Positions 48,460 through 60,144 of a DNA stretch of 64,000 nucleotides are shown piece by piece. Made by a program: the position numbers and the translations under genes. Source of the stretch: Erigeron canadensis (lineage: Eukaryota > Streptophyta > Magnoliopsida > Asterales > Asteraceae); assembly GCF_010389155.1 (NCBI RefSeq), contig NC_057766.1:32125516-32189515 (forward strand). Reading direction: 5' to 3'. How positions within the stretch are numbered: the stretch's first letter is position 1; the number at the start of each line of letters is the position of its first letter. A model generated the notes under the pieces. That model was given only the letters and a program-made list of their open reading frames with translations, searched no databases and was not told the origin of the DNA.

Positions 48460-48680
48460 GGTGTTTATAATGTCACCTTCCACGGTTGTTTTGTCCAAAT
48501 ACCCTCATCAACGGTCAACAGTGTATGGGGAGGTTGAAATGTAGACAATCTTACCTCTACGGCTCTACCGAAGGTAGAGAAACTGGTTACAGATTTTACC
48601 ACAGATAGAAAAGGACCTCCAGTCTTACTAGACATGAGGATCGAACTCATGACCTTTGTCTTCAGAGGCAATTATGTTTA
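48460..48680 (-). mobile_element. SINE (family 2)
   Basis: The minus strand has a B-box-like GAGTTCGATCCTCATG (48640-48655), then GTCCTTTTCTATCTGTGG and TACCTTCGGTAGAGCCGTAG. This is the same arrangement as the SINE in FTSHI3 intron 5. Confidence 0.55.
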
Positions 48681-48908
48681 TAATATTTAAACTTTTTTTC
48701 TTAAAATTTGAAAATCTATCTATATCTATATGGAATAGATATATGTCTTTAAATATATCTACTAAAATCTATATGGAATATATATATATGTCGAATATTG
48801 TAGTCTTTAAATATATCTACTAATTAAATGAAAATATTTTATACTAATCACACATTTATCAAAGTTAAATAAGAATCAATTAATTTAAATATTTCATATC
48901 ATAAATTA

Positions 48909-48930
48909 CTAGATTATAACCCACGCGGAA
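48909..48930 (-). mobile_element. Possible Helitron 3' end
   Basis: The minus strand reads CCGCGTGGGTTATAATCTAG|T, similar in layout to the other Helitron ends, though the hairpin is weak. The element body would extend rightwards on the plus map. Confidence 0.4.
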
Positions 48931-49344
48931 AAAACTTATGAAAAATTACATTTTATACCTATAAAAAGTTAACATAATGGTATAATAAATACTTAAAAGC
49001 TATTAAAATTTACAGAATAATAAATAAAATAAGAATAATGAAAGTGAACCGTTTGATTTTTTCATAAAACAACCATACTATAAATATAATTTCAAAGACT
49101 AAGGTTTGACATTGGTTTCTCATCCACTTGACAAGTGTTTTTTAGTTTTATGTAGTATCACAAATGATTATATTTTTAAATATTACAATAGGTTTTTTTT
49201 CCAGTGAATTAAAGCTAAAACGGTTAGTCCAATGCATGGAGGTAGTTAACTACGTATAGTATAAAAAGTTATAAGGATTTATGGTATCCACAAAATAATT
49301 AAATACACAAATAGTAGTGGTTTTGTAGAAGCTGATTTTATGTC

Positions 49345-49545
49345 TATGATCCACAATCATGTAATCTCCTTCATTGAAGCTATAGCGAAGTTATTGATTT
49401 TCCTAACGCCTCCTTCATTAAAGATGGGCTCGAATGGGACAATTTTTGGGTTGTACGTATACGTCTGCTTCCAAAGTAAGACAATTTTAACCCAGATGTT
49501 CCAAGATTCCTTGAATGCATCGATGTCAACCATCCTATCGCACAA
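49345..49545 (-). pseudogene. Possible RPA1/DUF223 OB-fold remnant
   Basis: A minus-strand frame contains ESWNIWVKIVLLWKQ. This resembles the conserved start of plant RPA1-like OB folds (W-I-V-V-LWK pattern) found in dispersed RPA-like genes and in Helitron-borne RPA proteins. The similarity fades after ~40 residues and the frame stops, so this is at most a decayed fragment. It lies in sense orientation within 650 bp of the possible Helitron end at 48909. Tentative. Confidence 0.35.
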
Positions 49546-50516
49546 AACTTGATCAGCTATGATATTGTATATAGTGATATGGAAGCAACTATGTAATCTT
49601 TATTATGCTAATGTGTAGTTGATGTATAATACTCATACATTTTTCATATCACGGTAATGACTGTTTGTCACAATATTTCAATTCCTACAAGCTCATTTAA
49701 ATGATTCATTATAAACAATAACAACCTTATAGTTCAACCTTAATCATATAGTATCAAGTGTTTAGTTATACTTCTTAACATAAGGTTAATTTAAACCATA
49801 CAATACAAAATTAATTGCTATTAATTATTTGCAAGAAAATCAAATACGAAAAATAAACTATAATGGAAGATGGATCATAATATTACTTGACACAAGTTAA
49901 GAAACTACAAATATAAATGCTAATACTTATTAAAAAATCAATTATCAAAAAAGTTATAACATGGATCGACATAGTTTTTTGAAACAATCATTATTTGTTA
50001 ACAAATCAAAAAAACGTATTTTTTTAAATAATATTAATCTATAAGAAGATTTATCAAAAATAAACGATAAATGATGATGTGAATCAAAAAGGGTATCCAA
50101 AATGTTAGATTTATTAAAATTGATATGATTAGTAGAATATTATTTATTAATATGTATTGTTAGAACATTTTATCTATAGTTGAAGGACTAAAAGAGTATT
50201 TGATTCTATGTTGAGTCAATGATGATGTCATCATCTTGATCTAAGGGTGGAGAAATAAGAAAAAAATTTAATAAAGGGTCTAGATTCCTCTATTTTTGAT
50301 TTAAGGATTCTTTTTTAGTATTTATTAAAGATGATTTTTTTCTTTACCTTACGAGTTACGGACCACCATAAAGGCAGCCGCAATCATACCCGAGTCGTGC
50401 ATCATACGATGCAAGAATCATAAAGGCAAGTGAGTCGTAATATCACGTAAAAGTCAAGGAACGGGATGTGATGTACATGATAAAAATAGTAGAAGTAACG
50501 TAAAACGCCCTCACAG
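49546..50516. other. Intergenic, upstream of the TBC gene
   Basis: No gene. AT-rich until about 50340, where the presumed TBC promoter begins. Confidence 0.35.
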
Positions 50517-50526
50517 TGACGTGTCA
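50517..50526 (+). promoter_or_regulatory. ACGT-core (ABRE/bZIP-type) element
   Basis: TGACGTGTCA contains an ACGT core inside GACGTGTC, a form recognised by plant bZIP factors. It lies ~390 bp upstream of the TBC start codon. Function is inferred only. Confidence 0.35.
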
Positions 50527-50909
50527 TAATACAAAATCCCTTAGATTAAAAATCAACGGCTGAGATCGAAATACAACACATCCCGGCATTCCAGACGATC
50601 CAATCCTCTTTCACACTCAATTTACACAAACCAATCAATAAAATTCCCCCAATAATTTTTCATTCATCGTATTATAATAATCTATTGATTTCCAATTTTT
50701 AATTATACATATAAATACATTATATATATATACACATTTTGTATCTAAGACACCATCTGAATAGAAGATTAATCAAACTCCTTAGATCACTCAGGTATGA
50801 AAACCTCATTTCAGTTATTTTTATTTGTTGTTTGTAATAATGAAGAATTAGGGTTTATGAAAATGTATAGTTTTTTGATTTCATTATGATTTATTGATAA
50901 ATAAATGGA

Positions 50910-53900
50910 ATGGAAATAGGGGGAAATGGTGAGGTGTTTGAGATAGTTAGGAGGATGGAAAAGAAAAGAGTGGATGAGAGTGTGCAACTGCCAGCTCCAG
51001 TTAAAGTAGATAGATTCGGTTTCGTTAAACCCGAACATAATCACTCTCCACCTGACCGATTAGCGAAAAACAAGTCGTCTTTCGAGTATCAGAGGTAATG
51101 CATGTTTTTTTGTTTCATTTTAGCTATTGTTTGTTAGGAGCAGATCAAATTAGGTTTAAGATATCGTATAATTGTATATTAATGTTTCTAACTTGTCACG
51201 TTTCGATATTGTATGTATCCGGTTACCTCTAGGCAGAGTAATTAGTGTATTAAGTTATACATGAGGTCATAATCATATACATACAATAAGAATGAATTGA
51301 GAGTTTAGATAAACAAAATAGAAGGTTTAGAAGTTGAATTACATTCAATGGAAAGACGTGACAAGTTGGATACCTTTCGATGCGTTAAACCTTATTGCAT
51401 TGTGCATACTTACTTGTATCAAGTATGTATCAAGTTACTACATTTCATTTGGAACTTAGAGATGTTCATAATTTGCATATGACTTGTGAGTTTTTCAACT
51501 ACAAAACTTTGGTAGTAGTGGTTTTTTGTTTTGTTTTATGTGGTTTATTGTTTGATTGAATCAATGAAACGATGGTTGATAGGGAAGAGAGAAAGCTTAG
51601 GAAATGGAGAAAAATGATAGGTGTTGGAGGTAGTGATTGGAAGCATTATGTGAGAAGGAAACCACATGTAGTTAAACGTCGTATACGAAAAGGAATACCT
51701 GATTGTTTGAGGGGTCTTGTTTGGCAATTGATTTCTGGAAGTCGGGATCTTTTATTGATGAACCCTGGCGTTTATGAGGTATTCCTGATATTCAAATCTC
51801 TATATCAGTTTAACGTTTGGTTTACTATCTTACAACTACTTTGAGTTAGTCTAAAGTTTTCGCCGATGATTAATTGATTACTTTTGCTGCAGCAACTAGT
51901 GATATACGAGACATCAGCTTCTGAGCTAGATATAATACGGGATATATCTCGTACTTTTCCTTCACATGTGTTCTACCAGCAGAGACATGGACCTGGCCAA
52001 AGATCACTTTACAATGTTTTGAAGGCCTACTCTGTATATGACAGGGACGTTGGATACGTACAGGTATACCATCGAAGTACATTACAATGAATATCTAACA
52101 ATCTTTGGAGAAGGCCCGTGTATCAAAAGTTTCTTTCAAATGCAGGGTATGGGATTTTTAGCCGGTCTCTTGCTGCTTTATATGAGCGAAGAAGATGCAT
52201 TTTGGCTGTTGGTGGCATTATTGAAAGGAGCTGTCCATGCTCCAATGGAAGGATTGTATTTGGTAACTTCTACTATACCCACAAGTCTAAAACACTTCAT
52301 TTTTTTCTTCATTTCTTCAATGTCTTATCTATCTGTGATTTCTTTGTATTTTTTTTAATGTTGAGTTCTTGTTGTTGGGTGCAGGAGGGATTGCCTCTTG
52401 TTCAACAATATTTGTTTCAGTTTGATCTTTTGATGAGGGAGTATCTGCCAAAGTTAGGGGAACACTTTACACAAGAAATGATAAACCCAAGTATGTATGG
52501 AAGCCAGTGGTTTATTACTGTTTTCTCATATTCTTTCCCTTTCCATCTGGCTCTTCGTATATGGGATGTTTTTCTCTATGAGGTTAGTGGCGTGTAGGAA
52601 GTATGAAGCTCTTGCTGAACTCATATAAAGATATTGATAAACTGGAAAACGAGAAAAGAAGTTTGCTTATTAATGACTTTCTTTTGTATGCTATGCACAG
52701 GGTGTCAAGATTGTTTTTAAAGTTGGTTTGGCGCTGTTGAAATATTGCCATGATGACTTGGTTAGTGGCCCAAACCTTTGTGTTAGACTCCAATTAAGTG
52801 TTATTGTAGATTATATATCACTAAAATATGTTATTTGTAGGTAAACTTACCATTTGAGAAACTTATTCATGCTCTTCGGAACTTTCCCGATGATGCAATG
52901 AATCCAGATAAATTGCTTCCACTGGCCTACTCATTTAAGGTACCACTCTCTAATTGTTGCATGAACTGAAAGATAGAATTGTTGTGTGTTGGGGGGGGGG
53001 GGGGGGGGTCCACAATGTCGAAACTAACATCTTTGTAAGTAATGTTTTCATCCAAGATAAGTTGTAACATTTTTACCCATAGCCCTTGTAAGGGCGTCTC
53101 AACAGGATGAAGCCGGAACCAAAAGTTTGATAATATATGTACTAATATTGTACTGTATGTCACCTAATTCAAACTTTGGCCTAGTGATTCTTGCCTACGT
53201 TTTTACCAAAACAACGTTTTGAAACTAAAGTTAAAATAAGCGGTCTCAACCCGCACGGTACTAATAGTGTTTTTTTATGTATAGTTTGTACGGTGTACAC
53301 TGGATATGTCGCTGTATGGTCTGTTGGTATCACAGTATTGTCTCCAGTATTTCACACTTCTACTCCCTATAGCATATTGTTAATGGATTCTAAACCACAA
53401 GCCACAAGGTTGCCTTATTTCATAGCTTTGCCTCACATACCAATACTTCCACCAACTTGTCGAAATCATTTGGTTCCATTGTTAGAACTATTTGAGTTAA
53501 TGCCTTAGAGTCATCATGACAATGCTTCTTATAAGCATGATTTGAGGTGCATCAAGGTGCTCATGGTTTTCAGTATGAAAAATCATGGACAGGGAACTTC
53601 CTTTTTATAAGTGTACTGCTGACGGTTGTGTCATACTCCAGTAGTCCAGTGCTCATGGCATCTTCGTAAAGCTATTTTTTAAGTGAAATTGCTAGACTAT
53701 ACTTAGGATGGAAGGAGTATAACATACATGTAATAGCGGTGTCCACATTACCCATGCTATATAACTTGACTCGAACCGAATGGGTTTGGGTTATGTAGGT
53801 CACCTTATTTGGCTTTCGGGACCTGAAATCAAATGTGTAATGTAGTTTGGTATGTGGGTTGAATAAGTAAAGAATGGGGTAACCCAAATGCCCCATATTA

Positions 53901-54669
53901 TATTTTCATTGAATTGTATGAACAAATGTGTTTTGTGAGGTTTGAAATCTACAATTGATTAATAAAGTCACCTTTTTTTGAACTTTATGTCTTCTTTTCC
54001 TTTCAATATTTGCATTGATTCTATCAACTACTTCTAATTTGTTTGGTGCTATGAATTTTTTTTTTTGATATAATGCAAGTTCCAAATTATGATTTATTTC
54101 TACACTATGTACGTGAGTACATTATCTTGCATTCATGCATACATGAGCCACTTTCATAGTATTTTTCCAACTTTTTGTGCTAAATGAACATAGGGAAGAA
54201 CCCAATATATTTAGGTTGATTTTGGATACAGGAATCCCGACCTGACCCATTCCAAACCCAAATAATCCAAAGTTTTATTTGGTTTGGGTTACAGGTTAGT
54301 TTATACTCTACGAATAACCCGACTGATTAACAGCCCTAACTTACAATGCATGTCTAAAATACGGCTATATTTCAAACAAAAGAGTAATGATAAGCATTCA
54401 CGGCCTGTATACTTGCATGGGTACAACTGTTTGTATATTAAAAAAGGAAAAGAAAAATGTCATCTATAATCTTCTGCTGCCTGAGCAACTCTTAAGTTAT
54501 GCAATCTGATTTGTCATATTGTCATCTATATTTTTTGCGGCTTCTGCTCACAAAGTGTTCATGGTTTTAGGTATCAAGGCGTTTGGAGGAACTTAAGCAG
54601 GAGTACGAAAAGAAAAATGGAAAGCTAGCTGCATCCAAGGCAAAGCAAAAACAACTGCAGCCTGCTTGA
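50910..54669 (+). CDS. TBC-domain RabGAP (PAM1-like)
   Basis: Eight exons: 50910-51094, 51583-51778, 51893-52063, 52146-52262, 52385-52582, 52701-52760, 52841-52939 and 54571-54669. They total 1125 bases, 374 aa. TBC proteins speed GTP hydrolysis by Rab GTPases in membrane traffic. The domain begins at RRIRKGIPDCLRGLVWQLISG. The catalytic arginine finger is in IIRDISR (R147) and the glutamine finger in YVQG (Q184). The C-terminus is a Lys/Glu/Gln-rich helix. Sequence and length (~356 aa) match Arabidopsis PAM1, a TBC RabGAP. The start is the second of two adjacent ATGs, because the first (50905) hits a stop after four codons and acts as a minimal uORF. Intron 7 is 1.6 kb and contains a G18 run. 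Confidence 0.93.
52991..53008 (+). repeat. G18 homopolymer in TBC intron 7
   Basis: Eighteen consecutive G residues follow GTGTGTT. This is notable in such AT-rich DNA. Homopolymer length may be unreliable. Confidence 0.8.
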
Positions 54670-55707
54670 GTGGGAAAAACAAACGCATCATAACTTTGTA
54701 AATACATGGAGAACTCGATTCTTTATGATGTTCCTGAGGATCATCATTCACACAAGATTATGTAACTGGGGATCTGAATATTTTGTCTCGGATATCATTA
54801 TATATTGAGTGTTTTTGTTAGTGAAGCCTTTTTGACTTAGAGAACTTCTTAATGGAGCTTAAGGAATTGTAGATGATAGTTCATGTGCATATTTAAAGTA
54901 TCAGATGGGCAGATATAAATTATTTACTTGCAGTACTACATTGTATGCAAGTTTTTTTTGGGACATATAAGGCCATGGGTTATCCTCTCTGAACCCTTCT
55001 TTCTCCCCCCACCCCCACATCACCAGCATGTCACTTCTCATTGCTCCCATTTTCTCACGATATGGTCCTCTATTACCGGTTCATTTTTTTTGGTCATATT
55101 GTCGTAGCACTCTCATATAGTCTCATTGGGCCAAAGATAATAATTATACATTGCAAAAGTAGCCGGGGGGTTTGGGAGGGGGGGTTGGCTACAGCGTTGA
55201 TACAACTGATTCTCCAGTCTCCAAGTGGGTGACTTGAGCTTGGCTAGGCTGGACTGTTGGTAGGTTGCGATTTTAATGGCTTTATACGAAATAAAATTAA
55301 GGCATAAACTTCTTTAACCATATTTTTGGTGACAGAGAATAGAAATGGAATATTTATTCATACATGATACTAATTGATAGGTCTTCGAACCCGATTAGAA
55401 GTGATAGGTCTAGCAACATGACTAAAAAACCTTTTTTGATACATACAGTCGTAATTAGTGATTAAGATTCACAAAGAGTCTACATAAATTAATACAAAAA
55501 ATTTTAAACATATTTGTCACATTTATCATTTTTGAAAAGCGTTTAACAATAAAGAAAACTTTCACGGCTGAAATTAAGCGTATCCCAGGGGTATATTTAT
55601 TCATCTTCAACAAAAAAACACGTGTGAAGAAGTGAGGGGAGGGCATTAGAGTTTGGCGGTTTTTTCTCCTAATTTGATTCTGAGCCACGAATCGAGAAGC
55701 GTAAGCG
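54670..55707. other. Intergenic region between the TBC and SAMDC genes
   Basis: It holds the TBC 3' UTR and the SAMDC promoter. No gene seen. A C-rich patch lies at 55000-55020. Confidence 0.4.
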
Positions 55708-55715
55708 TATATAAA
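55708..55715 (+). promoter_or_regulatory. TATA box of SAMDC
   Basis: TATATAAA, about 120 bases before the leader donor at 55828, places transcription start near 55740. Confidence 0.6.
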
Positions 55716-55827
55716 TTCCAGCACTTGACCTTTCACATATTTCCGATCGATTAAGTACCTACTCGATCCATTCATATCATTATTTGATTTATTATTTTAA
55801 ATCAATCAATTATCAATTAATCAATCG

Positions 55828-56674
55828 GTATGTGCATATTCCTTTTGATTTATTACGAGTATATAATTGCGTTTGTAACATCTATTTGTTTTTTATAAAA
55901 AAATAGTACGTGATAATTTTACAGGCTTTTGATCCATTTGAGCCTTTCGTATTGCGGATCTCTCTCTTTATTGTTATTTCATTCGTTTTACATCCGTAAG
56001 TTTTCTTCTTTCTTCTTTATTCGTTTTACATCCATATGGAAACAGTCTCTCTACCCAACTTTGGGTAGAGGTAAGACTGTTTAAAGCTCACCTCTCCCTA
56101 CCCCGCTCAGTTGGGTACAGTTGTTGTTGTTTCTTATTTTCGTTTTTCATCCATATGTTTAGTTGTAATTTCATTGAATCAATTTTTTTTATTTGTTACC
56201 AATATATGATAACTATGTCCCGTATAAATTTAACAATTGTAAAATTTATGTTTAGCCGAACAAATAAAACATGAACACTTGAGACGAACACACTTTTCTT
56301 TTAGACGAACGCACTTTTGTGTTCGTGTGTTGTTTTGTTTAGGTTTAAGATGAATGCATACGAACATTTAACAAATGGATATTTTTGTTACAAATATAAT
56401 AAGTTTTTTAATGCTTGCCAACGCCATTCAGAAAGTTTAAATAACATAAACAAATGAACTTAAACAATATGCACCAATATACATACTAATAGTTTTCATT
56501 CATGAGGATATAATACCAACAAGCAGAGTAAACAAAATATCCACCGAACAGTGACAGTGTTTGCGAAATGTTCTGTTTATTTACAGCCTTAAGGTTTAAT
56601 CATGTTTGTTTCTAAGTTCATTTTCAATTAAGAATATATCTGCATTTACTAATGTTTTACTATAATGCGCGCAG
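55828..56674 (+). other. 5' UTR intron of SAMDC, with SINE fragment
   Basis: Donor ATCG|GTATGT at 55828 and acceptor GCGCAG|G at 56674. At 56035-56130 lies a SINE-type fragment (GGGTAGAGGTAAG, CCCCGCTCAGTTGGGTACAG, then GTTGTTGTTGTT), a well-known plant SINE tail. Confidence 0.6.
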
Positions 56675-56690
56675 GACGATTGAATGATCA

Positions 56691-56920
56691 ATGGAGTCAA
56701 AAGCTGGCAAAAAGTCTAGTAGTAAATCCTTATTTTACGAAGCTCCCCTTGGTTACGGTATTGAAGACGTTCGACCCGACGGTGGCCTAGAGAAGTTCAA
56801 GTCTGCTGCTTACTCTAACGTGAGTCCTTTCTTTCATTATGCAGTTTTTCATTTCCAAATACTTGATGTATCTTGACCAGCTGTTCTTTGATCTTGCAGT
56901 GCACCCGCAAGCCTTCCTGA
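56691..56920 (+). CDS. Conserved SAMDC upstream ORF (49 aa)
   Basis: Two exons, 56691-56819 and 56900-56920, encode 49 residues. It has the conserved centre LFYEAPLGYGIEDVRPDGG and the ending CTRKPS. In plants this uORF peptide represses translation of SAMDC when polyamines are high, by stalling ribosomes (established knowledge). The intron interrupts it just before the last six codons. Another ATG at 56684 lies 7 bases upstream and out of frame. It opens an 11-codon frame ending at 56717-56719 instead of the usual tiny uORF that stops at the ATG. Confidence 0.9.
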
Positions 56921-57054
56921 GTTTTTATAAATCGTGCTGCATAACCCCTGGATAATAGTTTCTGACTTTTTTACTTTGCTACTGTCGTTTTTTCTTCTTT
57001 CCGTTCCCCTTTGTTCTCCTTTCCTCTCTTTGCAACAAAAGTTTTTAAACCAAA

Positions 57055-58140
57055 ATGGCATCACAAGTGTCTGCAATTGGATTTGAAGGCTTTGAAAAGA
57101 GGCTCGAGATTTCCTTTTTCAACCCTGGTCCTTCTGTTGACCCTGCAGGCAGAGGCCTGCGTGCCTTGGCCAGGAAACAACTTGATGAGTTTCTGGCACC
57201 GGCTGAATGCACCATTGTTTCTTCCTTATCAAATGTTTTACTGGATTCTTATGTCCTTTCAGAATCCAGCCTCTTTATTTACCCTTATACCCTCATTATC
57301 AAGACCTGTGGCACCACTAAGCTACTCCTTTCGATCCCTACTATACTTGAGTTAGCCGATACACTGTCTCTTAGTGTGAAATCTGTAAGGTATACTCGTG
57401 GAAGTTTCATATTCCCTGGAGCTCAGGTTTATCCTCACCGTAGCTTTACTGAAGAAGTCATGGTCCTTGATAGCCACTTTGGAAATCTCGGTTTGGCCAG
57501 CAATGCATATGTGATGGGCGGTGTTGATAAAGATCAGAAATGGCACGTCTACTCTGCTACAGCCGAATCAGCAGACCCTGCAACACTGACCACTCCTGTT
57601 TATACTTTAGAGATGTGCATGACAGGTTTAAGTAAAAGGAACACATCTGTGTTTTTCAAGTCCGAGTCAAGCTCTGCAGCTGTGATGACTGAAGATTCAG
57701 GGATTAGGAACATCCTTCCTGAATCTGAGATTTGTGATTTTGATTTTGACCCATGTGGGTACTCAATGAATGCTATAGAAGGAGACAAGAGCTCCACTAT
57801 TCACGTTACGCCAGAAGATGGCTTCAGCTATGCTAGCTTTGAAGCAGTTGGTTATGACTTTAAGTCCATGGATTTGACCAGTTTGATTGAAAGGGTGTTG
57901 GCTTGTTTTCAGCCTAGTGACTTTTCTGTGTCTTTGCATGGGAATGAGTTAAAAGATCTTAACTTGGAAGACAACAATTGGAATGTGAAGGGTTATAATG
58001 TTGAAGAAACAAAGTTTGAAGATTTGGGTGGAGGGGGCTCAATGGTGTACTATGGATTTGCAAGGGGTGGAAGTAGCTGCGGGTCTCCACGGTCTACTCT
58101 GCATACGTGCTGGAGTGAAACGGAGAATGAGGAAGAGTAG
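57055..58140 (+). CDS. SAMDC: S-adenosylmethionine decarboxylase proenzyme
   Basis: Uninterrupted 361-aa main ORF, beginning 134 bases after the uORF stop. The enzyme decarboxylates SAM to supply aminopropyl groups for spermidine and spermine. The proenzyme cleaves itself at LSE|SSLF (E70/S71), and the serine becomes the pyruvoyl cofactor. Catalytic-region motifs include KTCGTTKLL (C85 region) and the C-terminal-chain cysteine and histidine residues in the usual places. A PEST-like stretch, [17 protein letters not shown], marks the fast-turnover region seen in plant enzymes. Length is typical (355-365 aa). Translation should be polyamine-controlled through the uORF. Confidence 0.97.
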   Translation: MASQVSAIGFEGFEKRLEISFFNPGPSVDPAGRGLRALARKQLDEFLAPAECTIVSSLSNVLLDSYVLSESSLFIYPYTLIIKTCGTTKLLLSIPTILELADTLSLSVKSVRYTRGSFIFPGAQVYPHRSFTEEVMVLDSHFGNLGLASNAYVMGGVDKDQKWHVYSATAESADPATLTTPVYTLEMCMTGLSKRNTSVFFKSESSSAAVMTEDSGIRNILPESEICDFDFDPCGYSMNAIEGDKSSTIHVTPEDGFSYASFEAVGYDFKSMDLTSLIERVLACFQPSDFSVSLHGNELKDLNLEDNNWNVKGYNVEETKFEDLGGGGSMVYYGFARGGSSCGSPRSTLHTCWSETENEEE

Positions 58141-59094
58141 GCGAAAGAAAAGAAATAAGACGTTGATAAAATATCAGTTTGGATGTCTCAGGTGGTTATG
58201 TTGTAGATGAAGGCTCCGGGTTGGTCTGCAGTTACTGTTTGCAACTGTCTGGAGTCGATGGGGAAAAATTTTGCTTCCGATTTTGGTGTATTTACTATCT
58301 GGTACTGCAGTATGGTCCTTTGTTATTTTCGTTTATGTTTCGTGATCTAAAAACAACACTGTATATGATGACTGTTTCATATGTAAGTTGGAATCGTATA
58401 TTATGAGTGTTGTTTTGGTAATTGGGATTATTGAGATGATCTTGTGCTGATTCGAATGATATGATTTAAATGTTCTAAAATGTGAAAGTTTGGTATATGA
58501 TCTCTAAATTATTTGAGAATCCCTCGACAAATGTGGTTTCATAGTTGCAGTTTCGTCTTCCTACTATATCAACACATACACATTATCAATCAAGTTTATC
58601 GAACCAGGTGCATAACAGGCTAGCAAGGTAGCTTAGCTAAGCACCTTTTAGTAATCATGATTATATGAGTGGTTACAAAGATGATTAACCAAGTTTATAG
58701 AAATGTTATTCGGAAAAGATATGAACTTGATAAACTTAAACATCCTGCCAAGTTTATAGAAATGTTATTTGAAGGTATCACCTAATACGAGTAGTAAGTT
58801 TCATCGCTGTATTATTAAAACCATTCTGATTTTGTTTTAGTCATACCCGTAAGTTAAAATCTTGCTCCATTTTGCAGAATATCTCGTAACGAATGACCAC
58901 GTTTCATATTGTTCTTTGTATTTTGGCCAATACATTTTGAAACAAAATACAAATTTGAATGGATTTTGTTAAAGGTAAATTTATTTTACACCTAAAATAT
59001 TTCATGTCACGGAATGAATTTTGAATTTTATCTCAAAAAACAAGAACCTCTACCAAGTAAACTAATCTTACATTAACAAAAAGTTTCTATAGCT
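58141..59094. other. 3' UTR of SAMDC and intergenic DNA
   Basis: The first ~300 bases are likely 3' UTR. A 25-bp stretch with AAGTTTATAGAAATGTTATT occurs twice (58693-58713 and 58749-58769). No gene. Confidence 0.4.
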
Positions 59095-59215
59095 AAGCAT
59101 ACAAAGTTATAAGAACATAAAGTCTGCCTACATCTTAACCTCTACCATACACCGTCGAGGTACTGAGGCTCAAAACTCGCAGAAGACGGCACTGAACAGT
59201 TTCTTTCTTTTAATT
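59095..59215 (+). mobile_element. SINE 3' part (family 2)
   Basis: Contains CTACATCTTAACCTCTACCATACACCG, then GGTACTGAGGCTCAAAAC and AGAAGACGGCA, the shared 3' signature of the family. The tRNA head is missing. Confidence 0.5.
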
Positions 59216-59439
59216 TTATATTGTATTAATGCTATTATAACTGAAATTTAAATATTGTATAAATTTCTCATAAAGTATACAACATTTATTTTCTGGAAAG
59301 TGATATTCTTACCACATATGTGTCTTACACATTTAGTATGTTATAAAAGTTATAGAAATTGTGTAATGTGGTAAATAAATCAATGTTTGTGATACTAATT
59401 TCATGTCTTTTTTTTGTGTGTGTGTGAGAGATGCACTAA

Positions 59440-59640
59440 ACAACTCAAATGTACTTTAAAATCACGATTGGTATTGAGGAATGAGGATAAAGGTTATAGG
59501 TTCAATCGTTTCAACTATTTAAATAAAGCTTCGAAACAACCTATCGACTTTGGTAGAGGTTGTCTACATCGCAACCTCTTCATACACCGTCGAATTATTG
59601 AGATTCAAAACTTATGCAATACAGCATTGGGTGTTATATC
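59440..59640 (+). mobile_element. SINE (family 2)
   Basis: B-box-like TATAGGTTCAATCG near 59490 is followed by TTTGGTAGAGGTTGTCTACAT and TACACCGTCGAATTATTGAG. The overlapping open frame 59414-59752 is not a gene. Confidence 0.5.
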
Positions 59641-59719
59641 TTTTATGATTTTAAAGTCTTTAAATATGGGTAAAAGCAAAAGACTTTTCGTAATAAAAAT
59701 ACAGGGTTTTTTTTTTGTA

Positions 59720-59895
59720 AAGTTAGTTTTGACTCAGACGTGGTGTACATAATTTTAACAAGCGATTTACTGGACCTTCAACCCATTCTTCATGGAAAAT
59801 ACCTTTAGTGAAAAACCCAGAACTCGAACGCGAGACATTGTAAAAAACTCACTTCCGAGACCCACATACTATAATTGATTTAGAAGATACCTTGG
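59720..59895 (-). mobile_element. tRNA-derived SINE (family 1)
   Basis: Second copy of the 29295-29500 element: the same CATGGAAAATACCTT and TGATTTAGAAGATACC blocks, and a minus-strand B box CGCGTTCGAGTTCT. Confidence 0.5.
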
Positions 59896-60144
59896 CCAAC
59901 CAAAAAATAAAGTTATTTTAACATGTCTTCTTTAAAATTGAAGTCAAATCTATATATAAAAATAAATTACCTTTAAAAAAGTATTTTTATGTTTTACAAA
60001 TCAAATTTTACTACTCGTATTTGTTTCACCTGGAGATTTATTCCGTTGAATAAAAATACACATTGCTGATTACCAGAAAGTATAAAAGGGTATTCTTACT
60101 TGCATAATACTGATACATAGCAGCAGAGCGGAACATAAACTCCA

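Noticed and set aside
49340..49552. Plus-strand 70-codon frame
   Set aside because: The opposite strand gives the more meaningful RPA-like pattern; the plus frame has no similarity I can see.
53191..53508. 105-codon frame in TBC intron 7
   Set aside because: It sits inside an intron and I recognise no domain; the flanking exons splice cleanly around it.
59414..59752. 112-codon frame
   Set aside because: Entirely formed by SINE sequence.
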